64,000 nt of DNA from Schauerella fraxinea. Its GTDB lineage: Bacteria; Pseudomonadota; Gammaproteobacteria; Burkholderiales; Burkholderiaceae_B. The notes under the pieces are model-generated. The model was not told the origin of the DNA. It saw only the letters and a list, made by a program, of their open reading frames with translations, and searched no databases. The DNA lies in assembly GCA_030849965.1 (NCBI GenBank), contig JAVDKL010000001.1, positions 3,020,554-3,084,553 of the forward strand, written 5' to 3'. Positions within the stretch are counted from its first letter, which is position 1. Every line of letters starts with the position of its first letter. Position numbers and translations under genes: made by a program. Below, piece by piece: positions 27,765 to 37,225 of this stretch.

Positions 27765-30221
27765 ATGAGTTCGAATCCCAGCCCGGGACGCGGCGCGCGA
27801 ATATTCGCAGCCGTTGTGGGCATCGTCGCCATATTGCTTGGCGCGTATATGAGTTATCGCGGTCTGCAATTGCTGCAGCTTGGCGGGTCTTTCTACTACA
27901 TGCCGGTTGGCCTGCTGATTCTGGTCGCGGGGGTTTTTCTGGTGCGGGCCGATATCCGCGGCGTCTGGCTTTATGCCTTGGCCAGTGTGATCACGGTGGT
28001 TTGGGCGATCTGGGAGGCTGGACTTCATTTCTGGCCTTTGGCCGCACGGTTGGGTTTTATCGGGGTGATTGCGTTGCTGGCGGCACTGGTTGCGCCAGCC
28101 TTGCGCGGTGCGCGTGGGCGTCGCCCAGTCAAAGTGGCGTCGTGGTCTATCGCCGGTGTGTTGACAGTGGCGTTGGTGGGCGCGTTTGCGTACGCGTTTC
28201 AACCGATCTGGCTGGTCAAGCCCGGTGCGGCGCCTGCCGTGGCGGCGGGCTACAAGGCCGGTACCGATAATGCCAATTGGACGGGCTATGGCCGCACACC
28301 GGACGGAACGCAATTTGCCCCGTTCGATGCCATCACGCCCGATAACGTGTCGAAGCTGCAGGTGGCTTGGACGTTCCGCACGGGAGACTTTGCGTACGGT
28401 GGCGCCGAGAATCAGAATACGCCGCTGCAGATCGGCAACGTGCTTTATCCGTGCACGCCGTCCAACCAGGTCTTTGCGTTGGATGCCGATACCGGCAAGC
28501 AGCTTTGGAAGTTCGATCCGCAGGTCAATGCCGGCTTTACGCCGACGTGGCAACGTTGTCGTTCGGTAGCGTATTACGAGTTGCCTGCAGCCAGCCTCAC
28601 GTCGGCCGCGCCGGTGAGTTCGGACAATACCCCTGCTCCCGCAACCGCCACCGCAGTGGCGGGCGGCGATGCCGCTTGCCGTCGTCGCATTTATCTCACC
28701 ACTGGCGATATGCGCTTGATCGCGCTGGATGCGCAAACGGGCAAGCCTTGCGCGGGCTTCGGCCAGAATGGCGAGGTGTATCTGGCGACGGGCATGGGCA
28801 AAGTGGTGCCGGGGTTTTATAACCCCACGTCCGGACCGCTGATCGCAGGCGATCGATTGATCGTGGGCGGCTGGGTGATGGATAACCAGTCCACTGACGA
28901 ACCGTCGGGTGTGGTGCGCGCCTTCGATGCGGTCACGGGTGAGTTGTCGTGGGCGTGGGATATTGGCCGACCGGGTGTGACCACGGCGCCTGCGCAAGAT
29001 GAACATTACACGCGTGGCACGCCGAATATGTGGGCGGTGCCAACGTACGACGCCAATCTGGGACTGGTTTACTTGCCGATGGGTAACGGCACGCCGGATA
29101 TGTATGGCGCACATCGCACCCCTGCGACGGACCGTGTGGGTGCGGCCATCGTTGCCTTGGACGCGCGAACGGGTGCCGAGCGTTGGGTATTCCAAACCAC
29201 ACATCACGACGTGTGGGATTACGACCTGCCTTCCAAACCGGTGTTGTACGACGTGCCTGGTGAGAACGGCGAGCGCGTACCGGCGTTGATTCAAACCACC
29301 AAGCGTGGCGAAATCTTCATGCTCGATCGCCGCACGGGTAAGCCTATTGCGGAAGTGGCCGAAAAAGCGGTGCCGCAGGATGGCTTGCGTGGTGAACGCT
29401 TGTCGCCGACCCAGCCCTACTCGGTAGGCATGCCGCAAATTCGTCAGGACGTGCTGACCGAAAAAGCGATGTGGGGCATTACGCCGATCGATCAACTGGC
29501 TTGCCGTATTGCCTTCAAGGAGTTGAAGTACGACGGCGATTTCACACCGCCCAGCACCGAGTGGTATATCCCGCATCCGTCGCCGTTCGGCACGATGAAT
29601 TGGGGCGGCTTTTCGATCGACAAGCAGCATGACTACATGATCGTCAACGACATGCGGATCATGATGAAGGCCAAGTTGATCCCTCGCGACGAGGTCAATC
29701 GTGCGATGGCGGCATCGGGCAAGACGGGGCCGAGCGTGGCCGGCGTCGTGCCGATGGACAACACGCCTTATGGCGCGGTGCGCAGCATGGTGACGTCGAT
29801 GTTGGGCGTGCCTTGCACCGAGCCGCCGTTTGGCGCGATGACCGCGATCGACTTGAAAACGCGCCAGATTGCCTGGCAGCGTTCGCTGGGTACGGTTGAA
29901 CAGTTGGGCCCGCTTGGGATCAAGACAGGTCTGCCGATTCCGATCGGTATGCCATCGCTGGGTGGCCCTGTGGCCACCGCGTCGGGCTTGATCTTCATGA
30001 CCGGTACGGCCGACTACTACCTGCGTGCCATGGACGTGGCAACGGGGCGTGAAGTATGGAAGTCGCCGTTGCCGGTAGGCGCCCAGTCGACTCCGCTGGT
30101 GTATGTGTCGCCGCAGAGTGGCAAGCAGTATGTGGTGGTGACGGCCGGCGGTGGGCGCACGGCGCCCGATCGTGGTGACTACATCGTGGCCTATGCCCTG
30201 CCCGATGGCGTGTCGAAGTAA
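27765..30221 (+). CDS. membrane-bound PQQ-dependent dehydrogenase (glucose/quinate/shikimate family)
   Basis: An 818-residue quinoprotein. The first about 150 residues hold five membrane helices, followed by a large periplasmic eight-bladed propeller. Landmarks: NWTGYGRTPDGTQFAP at about 171, TPLQIGNVLYPCTPSNQVFALD near 222 (given in parts), WKFDPQVNAGFTPTWQRCR near 249, PGVTTAPAQDEHYTRGTPNMW at about 405 (in parts), FQTTHHDVWDYDLPSKPVL near 475, and GGPVATASGLIFMTGTADYY near 730. It oxidises a sugar or cyclic acid in the periplasm and passes electrons to ubiquinone. Glucose or quinate cannot be separated here. The ATG at 27765 is chosen because GGAG lies about ten bases upstream; an earlier start at 27720 is not supported. 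No pqq biosynthesis genes are in the window. Confidence 0.9.
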   Translation: MSSNPSPGRGARIFAAVVGIVAILLGAYMSYRGLQLLQLGGSFYYMPVGLLILVAGVFLVRADIRGVWLYALASVITVVWAIWEAGLHFWPLAARLGFIGVIALLAALVAPALRGARGRRPVKVASWSIAGVLTVALVGAFAYAFQPIWLVKPGAAPAVAAGYKAGTDNANWTGYGRTPDGTQFAPFDAITPDNVSKLQVAWTFRTGDFAYGGAENQNTPLQIGNVLYPCTPSNQVFALDADTGKQLWKFDPQVNAGFTPTWQRCRSVAYYELPAASLTSAAPVSSDNTPAPATATAVAGGDAACRRRIYLTTGDMRLIALDAQTGKPCAGFGQNGEVYLATGMGKVVPGFYNPTSGPLIAGDRLIVGGWVMDNQSTDEPSGVVRAFDAVTGELSWAWDIGRPGVTTAPAQDEHYTRGTPNMWAVPTYDANLGLVYLPMGNGTPDMYGAHRTPATDRVGAAIVALDARTGAERWVFQTTHHDVWDYDLPSKPVLYDVPGENGERVPALIQTTKRGEIFMLDRRTGKPIAEVAEKAVPQDGLRGERLSPTQPYSVGMPQIRQDVLTEKAMWGITPIDQLACRIAFKELKYDGDFTPPSTEWYIPHPSPFGTMNWGGFSIDKQHDYMIVNDMRIMMKAKLIPRDEVNRAMAASGKTGPSVAGVVPMDNTPYGAVRSMVTSMLGVPCTEPPFGAMTAIDLKTRQIAWQRSLGTVEQLGPLGIKTGLPIPIGMPSLGGPVATASGLIFMTGTADYYLRAMDVATGREVWKSPLPVGAQSTPLVYVSPQSGKQYVVVTAGGGRTAPDRGDYIVAYALPDGVSK

Positions 30222-30248
30222 GCGGGTCAGGTGTCCGTGAAGGGCACC

Positions 30249-30277
30249 TTGGCGCCGTATCTTCGATGCGGCGCCAA
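30249..30277 (+). terminator. possible terminator hairpin after the PQQ dehydrogenase
   Basis: TTGGCGCCG (30249-30257) and CGGCGCCAA (30269-30277) form a perfect 9-bp stem with an 11-base loop 28 bp past the stop codon. There is no T run after it, so it may be a processing or attenuation hairpin. Confidence 0.5.
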
Positions 30278-30344
30278 ACGCTCTTCGTTTGACTGCTCAA
30301 GAATCTAGCCCGATGCGAATGGCGAGATTCAACTTCCCATGAAC

Positions 30345-30368
30345 GCTGCCTTCGGGCAGCTTTTTTTT
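30345..30368 (+). terminator. Rho-independent terminator
   Basis: GCTGCC-TTCG-GGCAGC followed by eight T residues: a compact tetraloop terminator for the PQQ dehydrogenase transcript. A perfect DnaA box follows at 30383-30391 in the remaining intergenic stretch up to 30576. Confidence 0.92.
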
Positions 30369-30576
30369 GTCTCCCCCCCACCTGTGGATAAGGACTTTCC
30401 CGTACACATCTGGGGATAAATGGTGTTACGCCCTCTGAGCACGCGTTGCGACGGCATTGCGCCAAATACGGCCTTTGCGCATTTGAAACACCCGCGCGCC
30501 GCAACCTGTGTACAAAGGCGATTGATATGACAGATCGACTTTGACAACTCGGCGCACAGACGCCAGGAGACAACCC

Positions 30577-31566
30577 ATGACCCGCACGCCTTTCATCGCA
30601 AAAATGTTATCCACAGGTGCGGTTGCAGCAGTCGCTTTCGGCACCAGTTTGAATGCGTTCGCAGCCGAATTTCCCACGCGTCCCATCACGCTGGTTGTGC
30701 CGTTTGCCGCCGGCGGGCCGACCGACATCGTGGCCCGCTCACTGGGCGCATCCATGAGCAAGGATCTGGGCCAGACGATCGTTGTGGAAAACCGATTGGG
30801 GGCGGGCGGGACGATTGCCGCGGGCTCGGTTGCGAAAGCCGCACCGGATGGCTATACGCTCTTGATTCATCACAACGGTATGGCGACGGCACCGGCGCTG
30901 TATCCGGATCTCGCCTACAAGCCGCTCAACGATTTCGAATACATCGGGCAAGTGGCCGATGTGCCGATGACGTTGCTGGGATCGAAGAACTTTCCGCCCA
31001 ACACGACAGCCGAGCTCGTGGCGTACGTGACCAAAAACGGTGAGAAGGTGAACCTGGCCAATGCCGGTCCGGGGGCGGTGTCACAACTGTGCGGCGCGCT
31101 GTTTGAGCAGGCGACCAAAAGCAAGCTGATTGCCATTCCATATCAAGGCACCGCGCCGGCATTGAATGCGTTGTTGGGCAGTCAGGTCGATTTGCTGTGC
31201 GACCAGACCACCACGACCCTGCCCCATATCGCGGCCAAAAGCGTCAAGCTTTATGGCGTGACCACGCCTGCTCGCATCAAGTCGCTGCCTGACGCGCCCA
31301 CATTGCAGGAAGGCGGTTTGAAGGGCTTCGATATGAAGGTGTGGCACGGCGTATATGCGCCCAAGGGCACGCCGAAAGAAGTGACGGCGCGCATTACGCG
31401 TGCGTTGCAGGCGGCATTGAAGGATCCCGAAGTGATCGCGCGCATGGATAAATTGGGGGTCGAAATCGTCCCTGTGGATAAGCAAACTCCGGCTGGTCTG
31501 CAAACCTGGTTGAAGTCGGAAAGCGATAAGTGGCAGCCGTTGCTGAAAAGTATTGCCACTCAATAG
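30577..31566 (+). CDS. Bug-family (TctC-like) periplasmic solute receptor, orphan
   Basis: A 329-residue receptor with signal peptide MTRTPFIAKMLSTGAVAAVA... cleaved after NAFAA (about residue 29). The mature protein starts EFPTRPITLVVPFAAGGPTD, the classic Bug opening with the ligand loop AAGGPTDIVAR. NAGPGAVSQL near 148 and PDAPTLQEGGLKGFD near 235 are also typical. I chose the ATG at 30577 (AGGAGAC six to ten bases upstream) over 30541. No tctA/tctB partner is adjacent, which is common for the many Bug receptors of Alcaligenaceae. A perfect DnaA box (30607-30615) lies in the signal-peptide codons and another (31473-31481) near the 3' end. Confidence 0.92.
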   Translation: MTRTPFIAKMLSTGAVAAVAFGTSLNAFAAEFPTRPITLVVPFAAGGPTDIVARSLGASMSKDLGQTIVVENRLGAGGTIAAGSVAKAAPDGYTLLIHHNGMATAPALYPDLAYKPLNDFEYIGQVADVPMTLLGSKNFPPNTTAELVAYVTKNGEKVNLANAGPGAVSQLCGALFEQATKSKLIAIPYQGTAPALNALLGSQVDLLCDQTTTTLPHIAAKSVKLYGVTTPARIKSLPDAPTLQEGGLKGFDMKVWHGVYAPKGTPKEVTARITRALQAALKDPEVIARMDKLGVEIVPVDKQTPAGLQTWLKSESDKWQPLLKSIATQ

Positions 31567-31751
31567 TCCGCGCGGGTGTCGGTGTTGATAGAATCTATTT
31601 CCTATGATCCGTTTGCCTGTCTGGAGACGGATCGCTTCTACCAGTCCATCGGCCACACTGCACGATCGTCGCGACAGTGGGTTGCCGTTTAACGGTCGGA
31701 AGGCGTGCTGAGACTTTGCCCGCTTACGGCCAGTCTCTGTCGCACACACCA

Positions 31752-32849
31752 ATGACTTCCGCCTGCTCTCTCGAATTTCGTTCTACCCCCTCCTCCAAAG
31801 CGCGCGTGCTCGCCGAACGCGAAGCCATCCTCGCCGACCCCGGTTTTGGCAAGCACTTCACCGATCACATGATTTCGATCGACTGGACGGTGGCCGAAGG
31901 CTGGCACAACGCCGAAGTCACGCCTTATGGCCCCTTGCTGCTCGATCCGGCCGCCTCGGTGCTGCATTACGCGCAGGAAATTTTCGAAGGCCTGAAGGCA
32001 TTCCGTCACGCCGATGGTTCGATCTGGACGTTCCGTCCGGAAGCCAACGCCGCACGTATGCAGCGTTCGGCGCGTCGTCTGGCGCTGCCTGAACTGCCGG
32101 CCGATATTTTCGTCGAGTCGCTGCGCCAGTTGGTGCGCGCGGATGCCGATTGGGTGCCCACGGGCGGCGAGACCAGCCTGTATCTGCGTCCGTTCATGAT
32201 TGCCAACGAAAGCTTTCTGGGTGTGCGCTCGGCCCAAAAAGCGGCCTACTACGTGATCGCCAGCCCGGCAGGTCCTTACTTCGCCAAAGGCGTGGCGCCG
32301 GTCTCGATCTGGTTATCCACAGACTATGCACGCGCTGCCAAAGGCGGCACGGGCGCGGCCAAATGCGGCGGTAATTACGCGGCATCGTTGTTGCCGCAGC
32401 AAGAAGCCTACGAACACGGTTGCGCCCAGGTGTTGTTCCTGGATCCCAGCAAAGGCAAGTATCTGGAAGAGTTGGGCGGCATGAATGTGTTCATGGTCAA
32501 GCGCGACGGTACCGTGTTGACCCCGGCCTTGTCGGGCAGCATTCTTGAAGGCGTCACCCGCGACAGCATCATTCAGTTGGCGCGCGATCGCGGCCATGCT
32601 GTGGAAGAACGCGCGATCAGCATCGACGAGTGGCGCGACGGCGTGACCTCGGGCGAGATCAGCGAAGTGTTTGCCTGCGGTACGGCAGCGGTCGTCACAC
32701 CGATCACGATGCTCAAGGGCAAGGATTTCGCCGTGGGTGATGAATCGGCGCCTGCCGGCGAATTGACGATGGCCTTGCGCCGCGATCTGACGGATATCCA
32801 GTATGGCCGCCAGGCCGATCGTCACGGCTGGATGACGCAACTCGCATAA
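31752..32849 (+). CDS. ilvE: branched-chain amino acid aminotransferase
   Basis: A 365-residue class IV (fold type IV) aminotransferase that interconverts Val, Leu and Ile with their 2-oxo acids. Features are the YAQEIFEGLKAFRHADGSIW region (about 75-94), FRPEANAARMQRSARRLALP (about 97-116), SLYLRPFMIANE (about 140), the PLP lysine in AAKCGGNYAASLLPQ (about 205), and EVFACGTAAVVTPI (about 310). It matches the long type II BCAT form. The ATG at 31752 is preferred because homologues begin close to it; a perfect DnaA box sits inside the gene at 32313-32321. No other branched-chain genes are adjacent. Confidence 0.94.
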   Translation: MTSACSLEFRSTPSSKARVLAEREAILADPGFGKHFTDHMISIDWTVAEGWHNAEVTPYGPLLLDPAASVLHYAQEIFEGLKAFRHADGSIWTFRPEANAARMQRSARRLALPELPADIFVESLRQLVRADADWVPTGGETSLYLRPFMIANESFLGVRSAQKAAYYVIASPAGPYFAKGVAPVSIWLSTDYARAAKGGTGAAKCGGNYAASLLPQQEAYEHGCAQVLFLDPSKGKYLEELGGMNVFMVKRDGTVLTPALSGSILEGVTRDSIIQLARDRGHAVEERAISIDEWRDGVTSGEISEVFACGTAAVVTPITMLKGKDFAVGDESAPAGELTMALRRDLTDIQYGRQADRHGWMTQLA

Positions 32850-32906
32850 GGGCTAATGCCTGACGTGAGGGCCGATGCCTAAGGTGTGGGCTGATGCCTT
32901 ACGTGC
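32850..32906. repeat. 19-bp tandem repeat, three units
   Basis: Three imperfect 19-bp units (consensus GGGCTGATGCCTGACGTG) start right after the ilvE stop codon and end before the terminator. Confidence 0.88.
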
Positions 32907-32910
32907 CGAC

Positions 32911-32952
32911 GCGCGCGCCAACCGTTCTGCGGTTCGCGCGCGTTTTGTTTTT
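32911..32952 (+). terminator. terminator after ilvE
   Basis: A long GC-rich hairpin (GCGCGCG...CAACCG with CGGTT...CGCGCGC) is followed by GTTTTGTTTTTT. It sits just past the 19-bp repeats and is a good Rho-independent terminator. Confidence 0.85.
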
Positions 32953-32987
32953 TGACTTATATCGCTTCACACCGGGATTGGATCATC

Positions 32988-33479
32988 ATGCTCGAAGGGT
33001 TTGCGTACGCAGTCGTGCTGGGCATCGGGGCGACCGCCCTCCTGGATCTCTGGGCGCAGTTGCTGAAGGCCGTGCTTGGCTATCCGCCCCCGAATTGGGG
33101 CATGGTGGGGCGATGGTTTGCGCATTTGCCGCGCGGCACGTTCTTTCACCATGGCATCGGCCAATCGGCACCGGTGAATCGTGAGCTGGCGATCGGCTGG
33201 ACGATGCACTATGTGGTCGGCATCGTGTTCGCGGCAGCCTTGCTGCTGATCTGGGGTGTTGAGTGGGTGCATGCGCCGCGCTTTATCCCGGCGTGGATCG
33301 TGGGCCTGGTTACCGTTGGCGCCGGCTGGTTTATCTTGCAGCCGGGCATGGGGGCGGGAGTCGCGGCATCCAAAACACCCAACCCCACGCGGGCGCGGGT
33401 GCTCAATATTGTGGGTCATACCGTGTTTGCCATCGGGCTATATGGTACGGCGTTGTTGATCAATGCTGCGCAAAGCTGA
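32988..33479 (+). CDS. DUF2938-like membrane protein
   Basis: A 163-residue protein with four hydrophobic helices (about 5-25, 58-80, 92-115, 135-158). It resembles the DUF2938 family of unknown function: GATALLDLWAQLL near 13-25, NWGMVGRWFAHLPRG near 36-50, and a conserved GVAASKTPNPTRARVLNIVGH near 118 (shown in parts elsewhere). The start is uncertain; the ATG at 32988 matches the usual short N-terminus, while 32952 would add 12 residues. No function is known. Confidence 0.75.
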   Translation: MLEGFAYAVVLGIGATALLDLWAQLLKAVLGYPPPNWGMVGRWFAHLPRGTFFHHGIGQSAPVNRELAIGWTMHYVVGIVFAAALLLIWGVEWVHAPRFIPAWIVGLVTVGAGWFILQPGMGAGVAASKTPNPTRARVLNIVGHTVFAIGLYGTALLINAAQS

Positions 33480-33712
33480 GCAATAACGTGCGCATTTCGG
33501 TGAACGCCACCGTTGGGCAAATTGCTTTGGCCAACACTGCAGCCTATGCGTGCCTTTACCGGGGTTTCTTTACACGCGAGCACCGATACGCGTGATCGAC
33601 GCGGCATAGAATGAAGCGGTGCGCCTGAAGTGCTCATCTGACGCGCTCCTGTAGCACCGACTTGAAGCACCACACCGCCTGCCTTTCCACTGATTCAAGC
33701 AAAGGACTGTTG

Positions 33713-34696
33713 ATGAAATACGTGTCGTTGGGTAATACCGGTTTGAAAGTCTCCGAACTCACGTTGGGTTGCATGACATATGGCATTCCCGATCGCGGCG
33801 CGCACGCATGGACGTTCGATGAAGAAAAGAGCCGGCCGTTGATCAAGCACGCGATCGAGTTGGGCTTCAACTTCTTCGATACGTCGAACAGTTATTCGGA
33901 CGGCACGTCGGAAGAAATCACGGGACGCGCGTTGCGCGACTTTGCCAAGCGCGATGAAGTGGTGATCGCGACCAAGGTGTATTTCCCATCGCGCAAGGCG
34001 CCGAACATCGGCGGTCTGTCGCGCAAAGCCATCTTCACCGAGATCGACAACAGCTTGCGCCGACTCGGTACCGATTACGTCGATCTCTATCAAATCCATC
34101 GTTGGGATTACAAGACGCCGATCGAAGAAACGCTTGAAGCGTTGCACGACGTGGTCAAGGCAGGCAAGGCGCGTTATATCGGCGCGTCGTCGATGTATGC
34201 GTGGCAATTTTCGAAAGCCTTGTACACCTCCGAGCAACATGGCTGGACGCGCTTCAGCACCATGCAAAATCATCTTAATCTACTCAATCGCGAAGAGGAG
34301 CGCGAGATGATGCCGCTATGCCGCGATCAGGGCATCGGCGTGCTGCCATGGAGCCCGCTGGCGCGCGGCCGGTTGACGCGCGATTGGGACGTGACCACCG
34401 ATCGAATGGAAACGGATGAGGTCGGCAAAGGCTTGTATCTCGCGCAAACCGCCGAGAGCGATCGGCGGGTGGTGGAGGCCGTGGCCCAAGTTGCTGCGGC
34501 GCGCGGCGTGCCGCGTGCGCAGGTTGCGTTGGCTTGGGTGAAACAAGTGAAGGGTGTGACCGCACCGATCATCGGTGCATCCAAAACGTCACATCTGGAT
34601 GACGCCGTGGCGGCGCTGAGCTTGACCCTCAGCGATGAAGATATCGCCACGCTCGAAGCGCCCTATGTGCCGCACGCGGTGTCGGGATTTTATTGA
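33713..34696 (+). CDS. aldo/keto reductase
   Basis: A 327-residue NADPH-dependent (beta/alpha)8 oxidoreductase that reduces aldehydes or ketones. The opening MKYVSLGNTGLKVSELTLGC is typical of the YajO/YghZ-like subfamily. Catalytic residues are Asp in FNFFDTSNSYSDGTSEEI (about 50; Tyr near 55), Lys in VVIATKVYF (about 85) and His in YQIHRWD (about 125). The C-terminal cofactor loop is PIIGASKTSHLDDAV (about 285). The ATG at 33713 follows AAAGGACTG. The gene abuts mnmE tail to tail with no spacer. The gap 33480-33712 upstream holds no recognisable site. Confidence 0.92.
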   Translation: MKYVSLGNTGLKVSELTLGCMTYGIPDRGAHAWTFDEEKSRPLIKHAIELGFNFFDTSNSYSDGTSEEITGRALRDFAKRDEVVIATKVYFPSRKAPNIGGLSRKAIFTEIDNSLRRLGTDYVDLYQIHRWDYKTPIEETLEALHDVVKAGKARYIGASSMYAWQFSKALYTSEQHGWTRFSTMQNHLNLLNREEEREMMPLCRDQGIGVLPWSPLARGRLTRDWDVTTDRMETDEVGKGLYLAQTAESDRRVVEAVAQVAAARGVPRAQVALAWVKQVKGVTAPIIGASKTSHLDDAVAALSLTLSDEDIATLEAPYVPHAVSGFY

Positions 34697-36055
34697 TCAC
34701 TTCCCAATACAAAAGTTCGAGAAAATCTCGCCCAGCAGATCGTCGCTGGTGAACTGACCCGTGATGCGCGTGAGGCTCAAATGGGCCAACCGCAATTCCT
34801 CGGCAAAGAGATCGAGCACGCGGTCGTCATGCTCGGCATGCGACCGTGCCAATTCCAGATGGTCGGCGGCCTCTTGCAACGCCACCAGGTGCCGCTCGCG
34901 TGCCAGCCATGGCGACTCGGCGCCTGGGTTCCATCCGGCGATCGCCAGGAGCCTGGCTTTCAATGCATCGAGCCCGTCGCCGCGCTGCGCGGATACACCG
35001 ATCCGATTATCGCGTGCGTCGAACGTCGCAGGCAGTAGATCGATTTTGTTGAACACTTCCAGCATGGGTGTGCCGGTCGGCAAACGCGCGGCGATGGCCG
35101 TGTCCAGCGCATCTTCGGGCTGTCGCGCGTCCTGCAAATGCACGATCACGTCGGCGCGTTCGATTTCGCGCCACGTGCGTTCGATGCCGATGCTTTCCAC
35201 GGTGTCGTCCGTGTCGCGCAAGCCCGCGGTATCGACGATATGAAGCGGCACACCATCGAGGTGGATGGCTTGCACGACTTTGTCGCGCGTTGTGCCGGCA
35301 ATCGGCGTGACGATGGCAATGTCTTCACCGGCCAGCGCATTGAGCAAGCTCGACTTGCCCACGTTGGGCTGCCCGGCCAGCACAACATGCAAGCCCTCAC
35401 GCAGGATGACGCCCTGACGTGCCTGCGCGATCATGCCGTCCAAGTCTGACGCAAGCGTGTCGAGCAACGGGCGTGCTTGATACTTCTCGAGAAACTCGAT
35501 TTCTTCTTCGGGAAAATCCAGCGTGGCTTCAACGAGCATGCGCAAGTGCACGATGCGGTCGGCCAGGCCGTTGACCCGATCCGAGAATACGCCCGACAAC
35601 GATCGCATGGCGCCGCGTGCGGCCGCCTCCGACGACGCTTCGATAAGATCCGCCACGCCTTCGGCTTGCGCCAGATCGATGCGCTCGTTCAAGAACGCAC
35701 GTTGCGTGAATTCGCCCGGCTCCGCCAGGCGCATGCCGTCTGCGGTGCCGATGGCAAGGCAGCGATCGAGGATACGTCGCAGTACTGCCGGCCCACCATG
35801 CCCCTGAAGTTCGACCACATCTTCGCCGGTGTAGGAATGGGGGGCGTTGAAGTAGAGCGCGATGCCTTCATCCAGCGTTTCGCCATCGGCGGCGCGAAAC
35901 GGCAGATAGTGCGCATGACGTGGCGTAAGCGCGCGGCCGAACATCTCGAGCATCCAGGCTTTCAGATCCCGGCCGGACACGCGGACAACGCCGATGCCCC
36001 CGCGTCCCGGTGCGGTGGCAATCGCTGCAATGGTTATATCGATATAAGCGGACAT
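34697..36055 (-). CDS. mnmE: tRNA modification GTPase MnmE (TrmE)
   Basis: A 452-residue GTPase that acts with MnmG on tRNA U34. The N-terminal tetrahydrofolate-binding domain starts [20 protein letters not shown] (about 8-27). A helical domain is split by the G domain: G1 [13 protein letters not shown] (about 225), G3 [10 protein letters not shown] (about 270), G4 FNKIDLL (about 335). The C-terminus ends in the required CIGK. The ATG at 36055 is chosen because homologues start just before the IAAIAT motif; no ribosome site is clear. Its stop codon touches that of the aldo/keto reductase. Confidence 0.96.
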   Translation of the reverse strand: MSAYIDITIAAIATAPGRGGIGVVRVSGRDLKAWMLEMFGRALTPRHAHYLPFRAADGETLDEGIALYFNAPHSYTGEDVVELQGHGGPAVLRRILDRCLAIGTADGMRLAEPGEFTQRAFLNERIDLAQAEGVADLIEASSEAAARGAMRSLSGVFSDRVNGLADRIVHLRMLVEATLDFPEEEIEFLEKYQARPLLDTLASDLDGMIAQARQGVILREGLHVVLAGQPNVGKSSLLNALAGEDIAIVTPIAGTTRDKVVQAIHLDGVPLHIVDTAGLRDTDDTVESIGIERTWREIERADVIVHLQDARQPEDALDTAIAARLPTGTPMLEVFNKIDLLPATFDARDNRIGVSAQRGDGLDALKARLLAIAGWNPGAESPWLARERHLVALQEAADHLELARSHAEHDDRVLDLFAEELRLAHLSLTRITGQFTSDDLLGEIFSNFCIGK

Positions 36056-36211
36056 GGGGGTTGGGCGGGTAGGCAAAAGCGGAAATATAACGGGTGCGAC
36101 CGGTTCTAACGGTCCATATCACTTTTAGTTGTGAAGAAACGCCTAATTCGTCGTTTGAATAATCAGGCGCGGTTTTCATAATGGGCCGGACTGTTCTCAT
36201 TGGAGCATTAC
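36056..36211. promoter_or_regulatory. divergent promoter region mnmE / dioxygenase operon
   Basis: The 156-bp gap between divergent genes contains an inverted repeat, GACCG at 36098-36102 and CGGTC at 36110-36114 around a 7-base centre, in a locally AT-rich context. It could be an operator for the sulfonate-type operon; no protein is known to bind it. Confidence 0.4.
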
Positions 36212-37147
36212 ATGTCTGCCCAAGCCGTAGCCACCGAAGTATTGTCGTCGTCTTCCGTACTGCCGCCGTTTGCCGGAGCACACACCGCCGGTGGCCAGGA
36301 TTTCGAGGTCATTCCGTTCAACGCGGGGTTGGGCGCGGAAATCGTCGGCATCGATTTGGGCAAGCCGTTGTCGGTCGCGGATTTTGCGCGTGTGCACCGT
36401 GCGCATCTGGATCATCACGTGGTGGTGTTTCGCGACCAGCGCATCACGCCGCAACAGCACATCGATTTCAGCCGTCGCTTCGGCAAGCTGATGATTCATG
36501 TGCTGCATCAATTTCACCTCGCCAACCATCCGGAAATCCTGATCGTTTCCAACATTGTGGAAGACGGCAAGCCGGTGGGTCTGGGGGACGCCGGCAAGTA
36601 CTGGCACTCGGATATTTCATACAAGCCGCTGCCCAGCCTGGGTTCGCTGCTGCATGCGCAGGAGTTGCCGGCTGAAGGCGGCGATACGCTGTTTGCGAAT
36701 ATGCACACGGCCTATGAAACGTTGCCCGCTGAGATCAAGGCGGCGATCGACGGCAAGGTGGCCGTACATTCATATCTGGCGAAGTACGACGATATGAAAA
36801 AAGCAGCCAACTGGCGCCCGACGTTGAGCGCCGAGCAGTTGGCGCAAGTAAAGGCGGTGTCGCATCCGGCGGTGCGCACGCATCCCGAAACGGGCCGCCG
36901 CGCCTTGTTCGTGAGCGAGGGTTTCACCACGCATATCGAAGGCTTGCCCGAAGACGAGAGCCGCGATTTGCTCAATCAATTGTTTGCGCACAGCACCAAG
37001 GACGAATTTGTCTACCGTCATCAATGGCGCGAACACGATCTGGTGTTTTGGGATAACCGGTCGTTGATCCACTTGGCTGCGGGCTGTCCGACGCATCTGC
37101 GCCGCAAACTTTTCCGCACCACGATCGAAGGCGATCTGCCGTATTGA
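36212..37147 (+). CDS. TauD/TfdA-family Fe(II)/2-oxoglutarate dioxygenase
   Basis: A 311-residue non-heme iron oxygenase that uses 2-oxoglutarate and O2 to hydroxylate its substrate (taurine in TauD). The iron ligands are His and Asp in KYWHSDISYKPLPS (about 130) and the distal His in DNRSLIHLAAG (about 284). The 2-oxoglutarate-binding Arg is in LFRTTIEGD near the end. FRDQRITPQQHIDFSRRFG (about 73) is typical. The ATG at 36212 has GGAG about eight bases upstream. The next three genes form a TauABC/SsuABC-type transporter, so a sulfonate or similar organic acid is a likely substrate (inference). Confidence 0.9.
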   Translation: MSAQAVATEVLSSSSVLPPFAGAHTAGGQDFEVIPFNAGLGAEIVGIDLGKPLSVADFARVHRAHLDHHVVVFRDQRITPQQHIDFSRRFGKLMIHVLHQFHLANHPEILIVSNIVEDGKPVGLGDAGKYWHSDISYKPLPSLGSLLHAQELPAEGGDTLFANMHTAYETLPAEIKAAIDGKVAVHSYLAKYDDMKKAANWRPTLSAEQLAQVKAVSHPAVRTHPETGRRALFVSEGFTTHIEGLPEDESRDLLNQLFAHSTKDEFVYRHQWREHDLVFWDNRSLIHLAAGCPTHLRRKLFRTTIEGDLPY

Positions 37148-37167
37148 ACGGCATGCTCACGATGCCT

Positions 37168-37176
37168 GTGGATAAC
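37168..37176. other. isolated perfect DnaA box
   Basis: TGTGGATAA between the dioxygenase stop and the substrate-binding protein start. It is one of the outlying members of the DnaA-box excess and could also be coincidental with a regulatory site. Confidence 0.6.
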
Positions 37177-37225
37177 GTGACAACGATGTTGTGCGTGCCA
37201 CGCTTTGAAAAATAATAGGTTCCCT

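Noticed and set aside
27657-29630. A 657-codon minus-strand frame opposite the PQQ dehydrogenase gene
   Set aside because: It mirrors the coding strand of a well-supported quinoprotein and carries no recognisable domain.
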